Shown in pieces: positions 1 through 5,772 of a stretch of DNA of 11,354 nt. The stretch covers positions 1 through 11,354 of the forward strand of contig DLAA01000026.1 in NCBI GenBank assembly GCA_002493835.1. The letters run 5' to 3'. Under the pieces are notes generated by a model. That model was given only the letters and a program-made list of their open reading frames with translations. It made no database searches and was not told the origin of the DNA. The stretch's first letter is position 1; each line of letters opens with the position of its first letter. The position numbers and the translations under genes are program-made. The stretch is from Lachnospiraceae bacterium UBA7060 (lineage in GTDB: Bacteria > Bacillota > Clostridia > Lachnospirales > Lachnospiraceae).

Positions 1-98
1 TTTTTTAATTTCAGCAATTTAACTGATTATCCATTATGATTTCCCACCCCGTGAAAAGTAACTATGAACCAGTCAGGGTAAGCTGCTGTTTCAATTTA

Positions 99-120
99 CT
101 ACTTCAAATCTACTTCAAAT
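99..120. repeat. Tandem 11-bp direct repeat
   Basis: Two adjacent, identical copies of CTACTTCAAAT lie at 99-109 and 110-120, and a partial third begins immediately after (TCAAA). The repeat is seen directly in the sequence. A role as a binding site or recombination site is possible but unsupported. Confidence 0.7.
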
Positions 121-251
121 TCAAAAAAAATACGGGGCGTTATGAAAAGGTTTGAGAAGTTTTTGGATTTTCATAATCGCTGAAATGCCCTAAAAATAGG
201 GGCTTGCGGCATATTCTGTTATTTATCAATGTTCATCAAAAGGCGTCATTT

Positions 252-292
252 TGTAGTAAAATGGTGTAGTAAATGGTGTACTGAATGAATGG
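252..292. repeat. Three imperfect direct repeats (TGTAGTAAAATGG type)
   Basis: Three head-to-tail units are visible: TGTAGTAAAATGG (252-264), TGTAGTAAATGG (265-276) and the diverged TGTACTGAATGAATGG (277-292). They are not translated in any long frame. Their closely spaced order would suit a DNA-binding protein or a recombination site; the function is unknown. Confidence 0.6.
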
Positions 293-368
293 CAGGAGGG
301 TGTTTTGGATGTAAGTGATTTTCGATTCTGATTCATGCTATTAATATTGAAGCTTCAGAAAAATCAGA

Positions 369-397
369 TTGTGAGTCCTTGCACGATAGGATATAAT
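369..397 (+). promoter_or_regulatory. Putative sigma-70/SigA promoter for the Rpn-family gene
   Basis: A perfect -10 hexamer TATAAT (392-397) lies 17 nt downstream of TTGTGA (369-374), which matches four of six bases of the -35 consensus. The spacing is optimal, and the predicted start lies about 50 nt before the ATG at 456. Confidence 0.55.
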
Positions 398-455
398 AAT
401 AGTAACATAATGATGAGATGGCAAAAGAAAAGACAGCCAAGAAGGCGGTGATTAG

Positions 456-1289
456 ATGGCTAGAGAAGAAATACGGCAGGATACCAGAACTGTAGAGCAG
501 ATTGTTGATGGAATGAGTTTATTCGATGATGATCTGATGTCTATGGTATTTGATGGGAATATAGAAGCAACGGAGCTTTTGTTAAAGATTATACTGAAAA
601 AAGACGATATTCAAGTTATAAGCGTTGTAGGACAGCGAGAATTGCAGAGCCCGGTGGTTGGCGGGCGGGATATCCGCTTGGATATTCTGGCAAAGGACAG
701 CACGGGAAAGCATTATAATGTAGAGGTACAGCAAAAACCGGAAGGGGCGCACATTAGACGAGCCAGATTCCATAGCAGCATGATGGATTCCCGGATGCTG
801 AAAGCGGGGCAGGAGTTTTCGGAACTTCAGGATTCGTATATGGTGTTTATCACCCGGACGGATATCTTTAAGCGTGGGATACCGATCTATATGATCAATC
901 GTCATTTTGAGGAAACGAATGAGTTATTTGATGATGGTTCTCATATTGTGTATGTGAATGGAAATTATAAGGGAGACGATACGGTCGGAAGATTGATGCA
1001 TGACTTTGGCTGTAAGGAAGCGAAGGATATGTATTATTCGGAATTGGCTAAAGGGGTAAAGCATTTTAAGGAAGAAGGAGGTCGGAAGAGAATGTGTGAA
1101 GCGGTTGAAAAGTATGCGAAAGACTATGCGGAAGAATATGCGAAGCAAAAGGCAGAAATTGTAAGACTGGACAGTCTGTTGGAGTCTATAAGAAATCTTA
1201 TGGCAAATATGAAACTGGGGGCAGAGCAGGCGATGAATGTGCTTGGGATTGAAGAACAGGATAGAGAGATTTTGCAGAAAAGGTTGTAA
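456..1289 (+). CDS. Rpn-family PD-(D/E)XK nuclease / putative transposase
   Basis: This 277-residue protein belongs to the Rpn/PDDEXK_2 group, described as PD-(D/E)XK nuclease-family transposases or recombination-promoting nucleases. The N-terminus has the usual opening (VEQIVDGMSLFDDDLMSMVFDGN), followed by a GGRDIRLDILAKD strand with Asp76. The ExQ strand is YNVEVQQK (Glu90, Gln92). These are the acidic and glutamine residues of the nuclease core. A following helix contains RRARFHSSMMD, and a GIPIYMINRHFEE segment is also typical of the family. The C-terminal 80 residues form a charged helix (EAVEKYAKDYAEEYAKQKAEIVRLDSLL) likely to be a coiled coil. Length is normal and the catalytic set looks complete. 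The chosen ATG has only a weak Shine-Dalgarno (AAGAAGGCGG). In this family such genes are often multicopy and found in accessory regions. Any role here in mobilising the neighbouring genes is inference. Confidence 0.85.
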   Translation: MAREEIRQDTRTVEQIVDGMSLFDDDLMSMVFDGNIEATELLLKIILKKDDIQVISVVGQRELQSPVVGGRDIRLDILAKDSTGKHYNVEVQQKPEGAHIRRARFHSSMMDSRMLKAGQEFSELQDSYMVFITRTDIFKRGIPIYMINRHFEETNELFDDGSHIVYVNGNYKGDDTVGRLMHDFGCKEAKDMYYSELAKGVKHFKEEGGRKRMCEAVEKYAKDYAEEYAKQKAEIVRLDSLLESIRNLMANMKLGAEQAMNVLGIEEQDREILQKRL

Positions 1290-1487
1290 AGTTATTAGGT
1301 ATAATTGATGTGGAAAGCAAGGAGTATTCTGAATGGAAGGGATACTCCTTGCTTATTCCTGTATGTCACCTACGATAACTTTGGCTGTGTAGTAGGACAT
1401 TTATTTTATAGAAACGTTTTTGGGATTATTGAAGTTATCAATAGCAATATGCGTATTAGTCTATGCTTGAAGAAAAGAGGGATACTG
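1290..1487. other. Intergenic region between Rpn gene and DUF2971 gene
   Basis: The first part contains a strong hairpin at 1315-1354, described separately. The remaining about 130 nt are AT-rich and contain no plausible gene. A weak promoter-like pair, TTGAAG near 1428 and TATTAG near 1453, may drive the following unit, but the spacing of about 19 nt is poor. Confidence 0.4.
1315..1354 (+). terminator. 13-bp perfect hairpin, probable terminator of the Rpn gene
   Basis: AAGCAAGGAGTAT (1315-1327) pairs perfectly with ATACTCCTTGCTT (1342-1354) around a 14-nt loop, 26 nt after the Rpn stop codon. The tail (ATTCCTG) is not a clean U-run, so it could be a weak terminator or an mRNA-stabilising stem. 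Confidence 0.5.
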
Positions 1488-2332
1488 ATGTTTGAGATGA
1501 AGGAATATGTATCCATATTTCAAAGGAATGGCGTTAAAGAGGCAGAGCATTATAGAATGGATAATGCACCCAAAAAGATATATAAATTTATTCCATTTTT
1601 TGATAATGGGAATTCAAAAGTAAATAAGAGAAGTATTGAAACTATAGAAGAAAAAAGGTGTGGGCTTCAAAATATTTTTCTTTAAATGATCCATTTGAGT
1701 TTAATGGAATGTATTTAGATGAAGAAAAGATATCAGCGTCAGGGAACGATGTTGGTACATTTTATGAATATTGGAAATACATTACGGATTGTTTTATTAC
1801 GATAAGTTTTTGTGCAGAAAAGGAAAATTTACATCCTTTAAATAATATGCCTATGTGGGCGTATTATGCTAATAACCATCATGGTATATGTGTTGAATAT
1901 GATGTTTGTAATCCAATATGTTTGTATCCAGTCTCCTATGAGCAGGAGAGAAATCCAATGAGTGTGGTTCTTGGTAATTTTATGGCATTATCACTTGATG
2001 CTGTAAACGGAAAAATATCTGGGCAGAACCCTGAATTATTAAAGTATCAATTTCTTATTTTGAATTTGATGTGTGTTAAACACAGGTCATGGAAACAGGA
2101 AAATGAATTTAGGATTTTGTTTCCATATCCAAGGTTGCAAGAAAATGGAAAGAGAGTAGGTTTAAAAGATATAGGGTTAGAAATAAGTGCAATTTATTTA
2201 GGAAAAGATTGTAGTACTAGGAATCAAAATAGATTGAAAAGTATGTCAATCAATTTAGGAATTAATTTATATAAAATGAGAGTCAATAATCAAAGCAGAA
2301 AATTTGATATGTGTTTCGACAGAGTTCAGTAA
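1488..2332 (+). pseudogene. DUF2971 family protein, split by a -1 frameshift
   Basis: Two overlapping frames together encode one DUF2971-like protein of about 281 residues. The first frame starts at ATG 1488 behind AGAGGGATACTG and carries KKIYKFIPFF and NKRSIETIEEK. The second frame continues as VWASKYFSLNDPFEF. Family hallmarks follow: the LNDPFE motif, FCAEKENL with MWAYYANNHHGICVEYD, and KHRSWKQENEFRIL. The frames join in the A6 run at 1651-1656. Adding one A, or slipping back one base, gives EEK-K-VWASKYFSLNDPFE, an uninterrupted family sequence. The first frame otherwise stops at 1683-1685, and a GTG at 1658 could start only the C-terminal part. The gene is AT-rich and ends 32 nt before the SIR2 gene, so the two probably form an operon. 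DUF2971 has no settled biochemical role; members often sit in accessory and defence regions. It may be inactive, frameshift-regulated, or a homopolymer sequencing error. Confidence 0.75.
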
Positions 2333-2364
2333 TTTAAATGTGCTTTATACATTAGGGGGGATAT

Positions 2365-3420
2365 ATGGCAAAGAAAGGATTAGATATTTCTACGATACAA
2401 GCAGTGTTAAAAGATGTACAGACAAATTTAGGATGGTCATTATGCATTGGTGCTGGTACAAGTGTTCCAGTTTTGCCGGATTGGTTTTCACTGGTTGAAA
2501 GGCTGATTAATCATAATTGTAGTTCTGAAGATAAAATTGATATAGATGTATATAGAGGGATGGGCTTTTCGGCGGATGCAATGATTCAGGCAGTAAGAAA
2601 CAGATTACATATAAGTGACGATGAATTTATTCATTTGCTGTCAGAAGAGGTATATGCTCCAATCAGAGATAGAATAAGTTTAAACGAATGGCAATCGTTT
2701 ATAAAAGTCCATGAGGCATTTGTGTTATCTGGAATAACAGATAGAGAATGGAGAGATTTTGCAAAGGTAAAAGATTGTTTGTTGATAGATACATCGGCAA
2801 ATCTTTTGGCAGAGGTAGTTGTGGAAGCAATTAAAAACGATCAGGCACCGAAAGCTATATTGACATTTAATGGTGAAGCTGTCTTTTTGGCACTACTTAA
2901 TTATTATTATTGGATAAATAGGACAGATAACAGAAATAAGTTTGATAGGATCATAAATGGTATTTCCTATAAACATATTGATAGAATACCATACATTCAT
3001 TGCCATGGTGTTTTGCCAATAAATGATGCAAAGCCGAGAAAGGGGCGAAATGCAATTGAAAAGCTGGTATTTTTGGAAGAAAGTTATTTGCAACTTGCAA
3101 ATTCGCCTATGTCATGGCAGGCGATTAATTTCATAGAAAACTGTATGCAGAGCAAAATGGTTTTTGTAGGAGTGTCCTTATCAGATCCCAATATGAGGCG
3201 CTGGTTGGGCTGGATTCATAATAATAAAGTGCAGGAATTGAAAAGTAACGGAATTGCATATGGTGAATCAACAGAGCATTTTTGGATAAATAAAAAACCT
3301 GAATCAGAGGTAGAAAGAGTATGGGTAGAGGAAAGTGTTGCACATCTGGGGGGTAGATTGGTATGGATAGATGAATGGAATCAAGTGGGAATAGCTTTGA
3401 AGAAAATTTTGGCATTATGA
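2365..3420 (+). CDS. SIR2-family protein, putative NAD+-consuming defence effector
   Basis: This 351-residue protein shows the motifs of SIR2-like domains in order. There is a Rossmann glycine motif CIGAGTSVPVLPDWFSLV (Gly29-Ser33), and a TxN segment ILTFNGEAVF (Thr167, Asn169), where sirtuins have TQNID. Next comes the catalytic-type histidine in YIHCHGVLP (His214), then LVFLEESYLQL and MVFVGVSLSDPNMRRWL (267-281). This ordering is typical of bacterial anti-phage SIR2 proteins such as ThsA, DSR and SIR2-HerA components, which hydrolyse NAD+ on infection. The start is supported by AGGGGGG three nt or more before ATG 2365. No membrane segment or signal peptide is visible. It lies 32 nt after the DUF2971 frame with similar AT-rich composition, pointing to one transcription unit acquired together. 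The acidic residue after TxN is Glu rather than Asp, so activity is not certain. Substrate and trigger are unknown. Confidence 0.8.
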   Translation: MAKKGLDISTIQAVLKDVQTNLGWSLCIGAGTSVPVLPDWFSLVERLINHNCSSEDKIDIDVYRGMGFSADAMIQAVRNRLHISDDEFIHLLSEEVYAPIRDRISLNEWQSFIKVHEAFVLSGITDREWRDFAKVKDCLLIDTSANLLAEVVVEAIKNDQAPKAILTFNGEAVFLALLNYYYWINRTDNRNKFDRIINGISYKHIDRIPYIHCHGVLPINDAKPRKGRNAIEKLVFLEESYLQLANSPMSWQAINFIENCMQSKMVFVGVSLSDPNMRRWLGWIHNNKVQELKSNGIAYGESTEHFWINKKPESEVERVWVEESVAHLGGRLVWIDEWNQVGIALKKILAL

Positions 3421-3694
3421 TAATTGCAATCAGTCTTAAGAGGGTGTATTATGTAACTGGCAACTTCCTGACTCTCCATCCCAAAATGATTAGGGAGAGA
3501 GCGAGGTGCTTTCCAAAAAGGAGAATATTACTCTCCTTTTTGGAATCAGGGTATCTCGAAAAGTCAGGTTAATATAGATAAAGTTTCTATAGCAATCAGT
3601 GAATGAAAGACTTGTTTATTTCAGTTACTTGTGTTAGCATGTAATCATTAAACAACATCAAACTATTGATCCAGAAAGAAAAGGAGGACTTGCC
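3421..3694. other. AT-rich intergenic region carrying a structured element
   Basis: No protein gene is supported here. The central part (3467-3568) folds into a branched structure described separately. A 9-mer, GCAATCAGT, occurs on both sides of it (3426-3434 and 3592-3600), which could be chance. The segment 3607-3630 has a weak promoter-like arrangement (TTGTTT, 17 nt, TAGCAT) that might serve the downstream rtcB leader. Confidence 0.4.
3467..3568 (+). ncRNA. Branched RNA/DNA fold downstream of the SIR2 gene
   Basis: Nested complementarity is visible. An outer stem pairs CCTGACT (3467-3473) with AGTCAGG (3562-3568). Inside it is a short arm, with TCCC (3479-3482) and CTC pairing to GGGA and GAG (3493-3499). 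A CGAG/CTCG stem (3502-3505 with 3555-3558) then leads into a perfect 14-bp hairpin, TTCCAAAAAGGAGA (3511-3524) with TCTCCTTTTTGGAA (3532-3545), loop ATATTAC. The layout resembles a three-way junction. It could be a terminator or processing signal for the defence operon, a small RNA, or a miniature inverted-repeat element. I do not recognise a known RNA family. Confidence 0.45.
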
Positions 3695-3775
3695 ATGCAG
3701 AAAAATACAACAACCCATAACAGAATAATGCAACTGACAATCAAAGGTATGTCACTCCGTGCGTCTTACAGATAG
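3695..3775 (+). CDS. 26-codon ORF with strong ribosome binding site, possible leader peptide
   Basis: ATG 3695 follows AAGGAGGACTTGCC, a near-ideal Shine-Dalgarno. The ORF encodes a basic 26-residue peptide beginning MQKNTTTHNR and ending SLRASYR. It ends 83 nt before an intrinsic terminator that itself precedes rtcB, the arrangement expected of a leader peptide in an attenuated operon. It could equally be the stub of a gene lost by deletion. The sequence shows no run of a single amino acid typical of amino-acid attenuators, and I do not recognise a family. Confidence 0.35.
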   Translation: MQKNTTTHNRIMQLTIKGMSLRASYR

Positions 3776-3857
3776 CTTTATTTTATCGTGCAATAGAAAG
3801 TTCTGATAATGATTTTGGAAATTTTTATTGTCCTGTACAGATAGTGAAAGAGTAGCC

Positions 3858-3880
3858 AGCACCTTTGGGGTGCTTTTTTT
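3858..3880 (+). terminator. Intrinsic terminator in the rtcB leader
   Basis: AGCACC (3858-3863) pairs with GGTGCT (3869-3874) around a 5-nt loop, and the stem runs into T7 (3874-3880). It lies 37 nt before the rtcB start codon and on the same strand. It either ends transcription from upstream or acts as an attenuator of rtcB-prfH. Confidence 0.75.
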
Positions 3881-3916
3881 GCGCCCATTTTTACGGAGAA
3901 AAGGAAAAGAAAGATT

Positions 3917-5026
3917 ATGAAAACAGTAAAAGGCATTTACGCCGAAGCAAAGATTTTTACAGATGATGTGGAAGGCTACGCTCTGGCACAGGTAAAAATG
4001 ATATGCGATAACGAAATTGCAGACGGCAGTACGGTTTGCATGATGCTCGACATCCATCCGGGTAACATTGCGCCGATCGGTCTTTCCATGACAGTCACGG
4101 ATAAGGTGATCCCGCAGCTCTTAGGTGTCGATATCGGCTGTGGCATGACCTGTGTAAAACTGAATAAGAGTCATGCGGAGTTCCAGAAATTAGACAGGGT
4201 GATCAGGGAGAACGTACCATCCGGTTTCAACATTCGGAAAGAACCTCATCATATGGCGGAGGATTTTTCCTATGAAGGGCTCCATTGCCATCGCCACATC
4301 AACGGACAGAAAGCAGACAGAAGTCTTGGCACGCTTGGCGGCGGCAACCATTTTATAGAGTTGGATAAGGGTGATGATGGCAGTCTGTATCTTGTTGTGC
4401 ATACAGGAAGCAGGCATTTAGGGGAGGAAGTGGCGGAATATTACACGAAACTTGCCAATACCTGCCTGAAAGAGCAGGGCAAAGATGTTCCTTATTACAT
4501 GAGTTACTTAGAAGATGATAACAAGACTGCCTATCTGGAGGATGTACAGATCATCCAACGCTATGCCGAATGGAACAGAGAGATCATTGTCAGGGAGATA
4601 TTGAAAGGCATGAAGTGGAAAGCGGTAGAACAGTTTTCTGTGCCTCACAATTATCTGGACGATTCCGGCATACTCCGCAAGGGCGCTATCTCTGCGAAAA
4701 AAGGAGATCCTGTAGTGATTCCGGCAAATATGCGGGACGGGATCATCTTAGGCATAGGGAGGGGCAATGCAGCGTGGAATTATTCTGCGCCGCATGGTTC
4801 CGGCAGAAAGTTAAAGCGCGAAGATGTAAAGAACCAGTATACGGTATCGGAATTTAAAAAGGAAATGAAGGGCATTTACAGCAGTTGTGTCAGTGCGGAC
4901 ACCTTAGATGAAGCGCCTTTTGCCTACCGTTCCATAACGGAGATCGCAGAGCAGATCAAAGATACTGTGGAGATCGCAGAAATATGGAAGCCTGTCTATA
5001 ATTTTGAGGCAGGGAGCAGAAAGTAG
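3917..5026 (+). CDS. rtcB: RtcB-type RNA ligase (RtcB2-like, PrfH-associated)
   Basis: RtcB joins a 2',3'-cyclic phosphate or 3'-phosphate RNA end to a 5'-hydroxyl end, using GTP and Mn2+. The 369-residue protein has the full motif set: metal ligands in GVDIGCGM (Asp72, Cys75), GTLGGGNHFIEL (Asn144, His145), HTGSRHLG (His162), PHNY (His244), RKGAISA (254-260), and the nucleophile-histidine motif SAPHGSGR (His293). It is shorter than classical archaeal or E. coli RtcB, as expected of the RtcB2 branch linked to PrfH. Its stop is 15 nt before prfH, so the two are co-transcribed. In E. coli the RtcB2-PrfH pair is tied to repair of 16S rRNA cut in the decoding centre by ribotoxins such as colicin E3; the same job here is inferred. 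The start is preceded by a modest AAAGGAAAAGA site and by a terminator in the leader, suggesting regulated expression. It is more G/C-rich than the SIR2 unit upstream. Confidence 0.92.
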   Translation: MKTVKGIYAEAKIFTDDVEGYALAQVKMICDNEIADGSTVCMMLDIHPGNIAPIGLSMTVTDKVIPQLLGVDIGCGMTCVKLNKSHAEFQKLDRVIRENVPSGFNIRKEPHHMAEDFSYEGLHCHRHINGQKADRSLGTLGGGNHFIELDKGDDGSLYLVVHTGSRHLGEEVAEYYTKLANTCLKEQGKDVPYYMSYLEDDNKTAYLEDVQIIQRYAEWNREIIVREILKGMKWKAVEQFSVPHNYLDDSGILRKGAISAKKGDPVVIPANMRDGIILGIGRGNAAWNYSAPHGSGRKLKREDVKNQYTVSEFKKEMKGIYSSCVSADTLDEAPFAYRSITEIAEQIKDTVEIAEIWKPVYNFEAGSRK

Positions 5027-5041
5027 AGGAGAAAGGAATTT

Positions 5042-5632
5042 ATGATAGTACAGATCAGTGCAGGACAGGGGTCGTCTGAGTGTCAGCTTGCGGTGGTGAA
5101 GCTGTTTGCGGTATTAAAAAGAGAATATGAGGATTTAGAAGTGATATTCGAGACAAAGGGGTATGAGAAAGGCTGCTTAGATTCCATCCGCTTTCGGACG
5201 GCGCAGGATCTGAGCGGTCTTGAGGGAACAGTATTGTGGATATGCAGGAGCCCATTCCGTCCGAATCACAAGCGAAAAAATGGGTATGTGGATGTGAGTA
5301 TCATCCCGGAGCAGGGAGAGATTGCGTCCGGGAAAGAATACCGTATCGAGAAGTTCCATTGTGGCGGGAAAGGAGGACAGAATGTCAATAAGGTAGAGAC
5401 TGGCGTGCGGATCATCCATATACCAACAGGACTTGTGGCGCAGTCCACAGAAGAGCGGAGCCAGTTTTTGAATAAGCAGCGCGCAATGGAGAAATTGCAG
5501 GAAAAACTTGCGGATTTACAGAAGGAGCAGGAAGCGAAACAAGTAAATGCCGCATGGCGGGAGCATACCCGCATTGTCAGGGGAAACCCGGTGCGGACTT
5601 ATGAAGGAGAGAGATTTGTTTTGAGAAAATAA
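5042..5632 (+). CDS. prfH: Peptide chain release factor homologue PrfH
   Basis: PrfH is a shortened class I release factor. This 196-residue copy carries the peptidyl-tRNA hydrolysis motif HCGGKGGQNVNKVETGVRI (GGQ at 111-113), followed by HIPTGLVAQSTEERSQFLNKQRAMEKL, the standard release-factor domain 3 sequence. The N-terminal half lacks the codon-recognition domain with a PxT or SPF anticodon loop, so it should not act on normal stop codons. PrfH is known to free peptide from ribosomes with a damaged decoding centre, letting RtcB2 reseal the rRNA. The ATG at 5042 follows GAGAAAGGAATTT and lies 15 nt after rtcB. The basic C-terminus (REHTRIVRGNPVRTYEGERF) resembles that of full-length factors. 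Both the motif and the neighbour support the call. No frameshift or missing key residue is seen. Confidence 0.92.
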   Translation: MIVQISAGQGSSECQLAVVKLFAVLKREYEDLEVIFETKGYEKGCLDSIRFRTAQDLSGLEGTVLWICRSPFRPNHKRKNGYVDVSIIPEQGEIASGKEYRIEKFHCGGKGGQNVNKVETGVRIIHIPTGLVAQSTEERSQFLNKQRAMEKLQEKLADLQKEQEAKQVNAAWREHTRIVRGNPVRTYEGERFVLRK

Positions 5633-5706
5633 CAGGAATACGCTGTCTGTCCTAAAGCGTATAAGATACTCCCGCAACTATATATTATATTCATGACACT
5701 ATAGTG

Positions 5707-5743
5707 AACCCCGTGCCGGTCATGGCATGGGGTTCTTGCTTTT
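5707..5743 (+). terminator. Leader hairpin before ligA (terminator or attenuator)
   Basis: AACCCCGTGCC (5707-5717) pairs with GGCATGGGGTT (5724-5734), with one G-U pair and a 6-nt loop, followed by CTTGCTTTT. It lies 30 nt before the ligA ATG. A hairpin of the same pattern occurs at 9375-9399 before another gene, suggesting a recurring regulatory module rather than only a terminator of prfH. Confidence 0.6.
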
Positions 5744-5772
5744 GGGATCTGAAAGAAAAGGAGCGTGAGTTT

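Larger units (their letters stand above)
1..455. other. Non-coding left flank with short repeats
   Basis: No convincing gene is visible on either strand; only reading frames of about 25 codons or fewer occur. The stretch holds a perfect tandem pair of the 11-mer CTACTTCAAAT (99-109 and 110-120). It also has a small G/C-rich hairpin (GCCCTA at 187-192 against TAGGGGC at 197-203) and three imperfect tandem units beginning TGTAGTAAAATGG (252-292). The last part carries the promoter of the following gene. The region could be the remnant of a recombination or integration site, but no integrase fragment could be recognised. Confidence 0.5.

Noticed and set aside
418..495. 25-codon ORF (MAKEKTAKKAV...) overlapping the Rpn gene start
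   Set aside because: It has no good ribosome binding site and overlaps the Rpn start in another frame. It is short and basic, as expected by chance in A/G-rich leader sequence.
1305..1487. N-terminal extension of the first DUF2971 frame back to 1305
   Set aside because: It runs through the terminator-like hairpin and lacks a ribosome binding site. The ATG at 1488 has AGAGGG at good spacing, and family similarity begins after it.
3467..3568. Retron msr-msd RNA
   Set aside because: The nested stems are suggestive, but no reverse transcriptase gene is present in the window.
3375..3572. 65-codon ORF across the SIR2 end and the structured element
   Set aside because: It overlaps the SIR2 frame and its downstream half is the inverted-repeat element. 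There is no ribosome binding site.
3426..3600. 9-bp direct repeats GCAATCAGT as a target-site duplication around the structured element
   Set aside because: A 9-mer repeat at this distance is not rare by chance, the element between has no terminal inverted repeats next to the copies, and no transposase is present.
5653..5663. TAAAGCGTATA repeat as a proven shared operator with 10005-10015
   Set aside because: An 11-mer can recur by chance in a window of this size, so it is kept only as supporting detail of the operator finding.
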